Shown piece after piece: positions 49,649 to 50,789 of a stretch of DNA of 50,789 nt. Position 1 is the first letter of the stretch; each line of letters begins with the position of its first letter. Origin of the DNA: Caldifarciminota bacterium. GTDB taxonomy: Bacteria > Hydrothermota > Hydrothermia > UBA1063 > CAJXJZ01. The notes under the pieces were generated by a model. It had not been told where the DNA came from. It did no database searches and saw only the letters and a program-made list of their open reading frames with translations. Both the position numbers and the translations under genes were made by a program. The stretch covers positions 1-50,789 of the forward strand of contig JALVYB010000034.1 in NCBI GenBank assembly GCA_027038175.1, given 5' to 3'.

Positions 49649-50626
49649 TTATATCTTAAACTGTCTCAAAAACTTTAGATTGTTTTCAGAAAACAACCTT
49701 ATGTCCTTGATTCCATATTTTATCATCGCTATCCGCTCAACTCCCATTCCAAAAGCGAACCCCGTATACTTTTCCGGATCAATGCCAACATTCTTTAAAA
49801 CCCTTGGATGGACCATGCCACAACCGAGTATTTCCATCCACTCTCCCTTCCACTTCATATAAACCTCAGCACTTGGTTCTGTAAACGGGAAGAATGTCGG
49901 GAGAAACTTCACCTCTGTTCCCTTCCCGAAAAGTTCATAAATAAAGTGCATTATCGTGCCCTTAAGGTCCCTGAAACTCACTCCCTTATCAACGTACAAT
50001 CCTTCAAACTGAGTAAAGGCAGGGGCATGCGAAGCATCAAATGCATCCACGCGAAAAACTCTTCCTATATGTCCTACTCGCACAGGAGGTTTAATTTTCT
50101 CCATTGTTCTTATTTGAACAGGTGAGGTATGTGTTCGGAGTAGGAGGCCGGGCATATTTTTCACATAAAACGTATCGTGCATTTCCCTCGCCGGGTGATG
50201 AGGTGGAACATTCAGGGCTTCAAAGTTATACCAATCTGTTTCAATATACGGACCATCAACGAACTTAAATCCCAAAGAAGAGAAAATCTCACGGATTTTA
50301 AGTTCTACCAGAGTAAGCGGATGTAAATTCCCCTTTAAAATCCTTCTTCCCGGAAGAGTATAGTCCCACGACTTTTTGTGTGCTTTAACCTTTGCCTCTT
50401 CTCTTTTTTTCTTCAGAAGGGGCTCAAACTCTTTCTTAAGCGCATTCAAAAGAGCACCTGCCTCTTTTCTTTTTTCTATCGGCAGGTCTTTTAAACTCTT
50501 TAGAGCCTTTGTGACAAGCCCCTTCTTCCCAAAATACTTTATACGGATATTCTCAAAATCTTCCGGAGAAGAGGCCTTTTCTATTTCTTCTTCTATTTCG
50601 CGCCTGAGATTTTCAGCCTCAGTCAC
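49649..50626 (-). CDS. pheS: Phenylalanyl-tRNA synthetase alpha subunit
   Basis: A 325-residue catalytic subunit. A coiled-coil N-terminal arm (about 1-95) precedes the class II core: HPLTLVELKIREIF, motif 2 TSPVQIRTMEKIKPPVRVGH, and motif 3 GFAFGMGVERIAMIKYGI. It uses a GTG start two bases after rplT, so translation is likely coupled. The next gene, pheT, starts two bases after its stop. Confidence 0.98.
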   Translation of the reverse strand: MTEAENLRREIEEEIEKASSPEDFENIRIKYFGKKGLVTKALKSLKDLPIEKRKEAGALLNALKKEFEPLLKKKREEAKVKAHKKSWDYTLPGRRILKGNLHPLTLVELKIREIFSSLGFKFVDGPYIETDWYNFEALNVPPHHPAREMHDTFYVKNMPGLLLRTHTSPVQIRTMEKIKPPVRVGHIGRVFRVDAFDASHAPAFTQFEGLYVDKGVSFRDLKGTIMHFIYELFGKGTEVKFLPTFFPFTEPSAEVYMKWKGEWMEILGCGMVHPRVLKNVGIDPEKYTGFAFGMGVERIAMIKYGIKDIRLFSENNLKFLRQFKI

Positions 50627-50628
50627 TT

Positions 50629-50789
50629 TTATTCCCTGACAGAATCAACAAGTGCTTTAAATGCCTCCTTATCACGAACTGCCATATCAGCAAGCATTTT
50701 CCTATTGAGATTCACATTGTTCTTCTTCAGGAGATTCATAAACGTGGAGTAATTCAATCCATGCTCTCTCACAGCAGCGTTGATTCTGA
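50629..50789 (-). CDS. rplT: Ribosomal protein L20, C-terminal part (cut by the window edge)
   Basis: The last 53 codons of L20 are inside the window: [20 protein letters not shown], then [19 protein letters not shown] and a short tail to the stop. L20 is an early-assembly protein of the large subunit and a translational regulator of the infC-rpmI-rplT operon. The rplT-pheS-pheT order is the common bacterial one. Confidence 0.96.
   Translation of the reverse strand, partial: RINAAVREHGLNYSTFMNLLKKNNVNLNRKMLADMAVRDKEAFKALVDSVRE

Overview
The window is bacterial chromosome with tightly packed, often overlapping genes, sigma70-type promoters (nearly all with an exact 17-bp spacer) and moderate-to-low GC. 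No phage, transposase, insertion sequence or CRISPR array is visible. The gene mix fits an uncultivated, probably anaerobic and possibly thermophilic lineage of the WOR-3/Hydrothermae kind: split glycine dehydrogenase, ferredoxin-dependent 2-oxoacid oxidoreductase, molybdenum hydroxylases, archaeal-type lipoate assembly, Lys/Glu-rich proteins, and a secreted protein with a type IX-like C-terminus. This placement is inference; a 16S or marker-gene search would decide it.

Layout. 1-4634: a cut secreted protein, an SDR epimerase, then a PH/GRAM-like membrane protein, a LOG-like protein, uvrC and a metallo-beta-lactamase hydrolase in one operon. 4692-7853: a large signalling ATPase with TPR repeats. 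7856-15454 (minus): two complete three-subunit molybdenum hydroxylases around a MocA-like cytidylyltransferase, divergent from a YgeY-like M20 hydrolase. 17150-18712: a secreted protein. 18808-24881: sucD, then a LolA-like protein, a lipoprotein and a four-gene membrane module of unknown function (one member DUF6754-like). 24913-26956 (minus): a YitT membrane protein and a GT4 glycosyltransferase that seems to start at AUA.

27111-31513: lipoate ligase fused to DUF116, a radical SAM protein, an FAD flavoprotein and a second radical SAM protein. This set and order match the LipS1/LipS2/LipT lipoate-assembly pathway. 31490-36750 (minus): gcvH, gcvPA, a stand-alone aspartokinase-type ACT protein, korA, a short GlmU, gatC and a HAD phosphatase. 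GcvH is the obvious client of the lipoate cluster. 37215-38558: malic enzyme. 38631-40370: a degenerate GGDEF protein that keeps its c-di-GMP I-site. 40662-40835: an orphan Flp pilin. 40987-41712: a lipoprotein. 41935-42181: three tRNA genes. 42219-50789 (minus): rplT-pheS-pheT, two ZapB/ZapA-like proteins, rarA, rny, ymdB, queG.

Two patterns cut across the genes. First, a conserved element of about 66 bp occurs twice, each time exactly 6 bp upstream of the -35 box of a minus-strand promoter: once for the molybdenum hydroxylase operon and once for the gcvH operon. It looks like an undescribed shared regulatory site. Second, at least five operon-first genes have a good promoter whose -10 box ends only 7-10 bases before the ATG, so their mRNAs should be leaderless, while other genes carry strong Shine-Dalgarno sequences. 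All functions here are read from sequence motifs and memory of families; no search was run.
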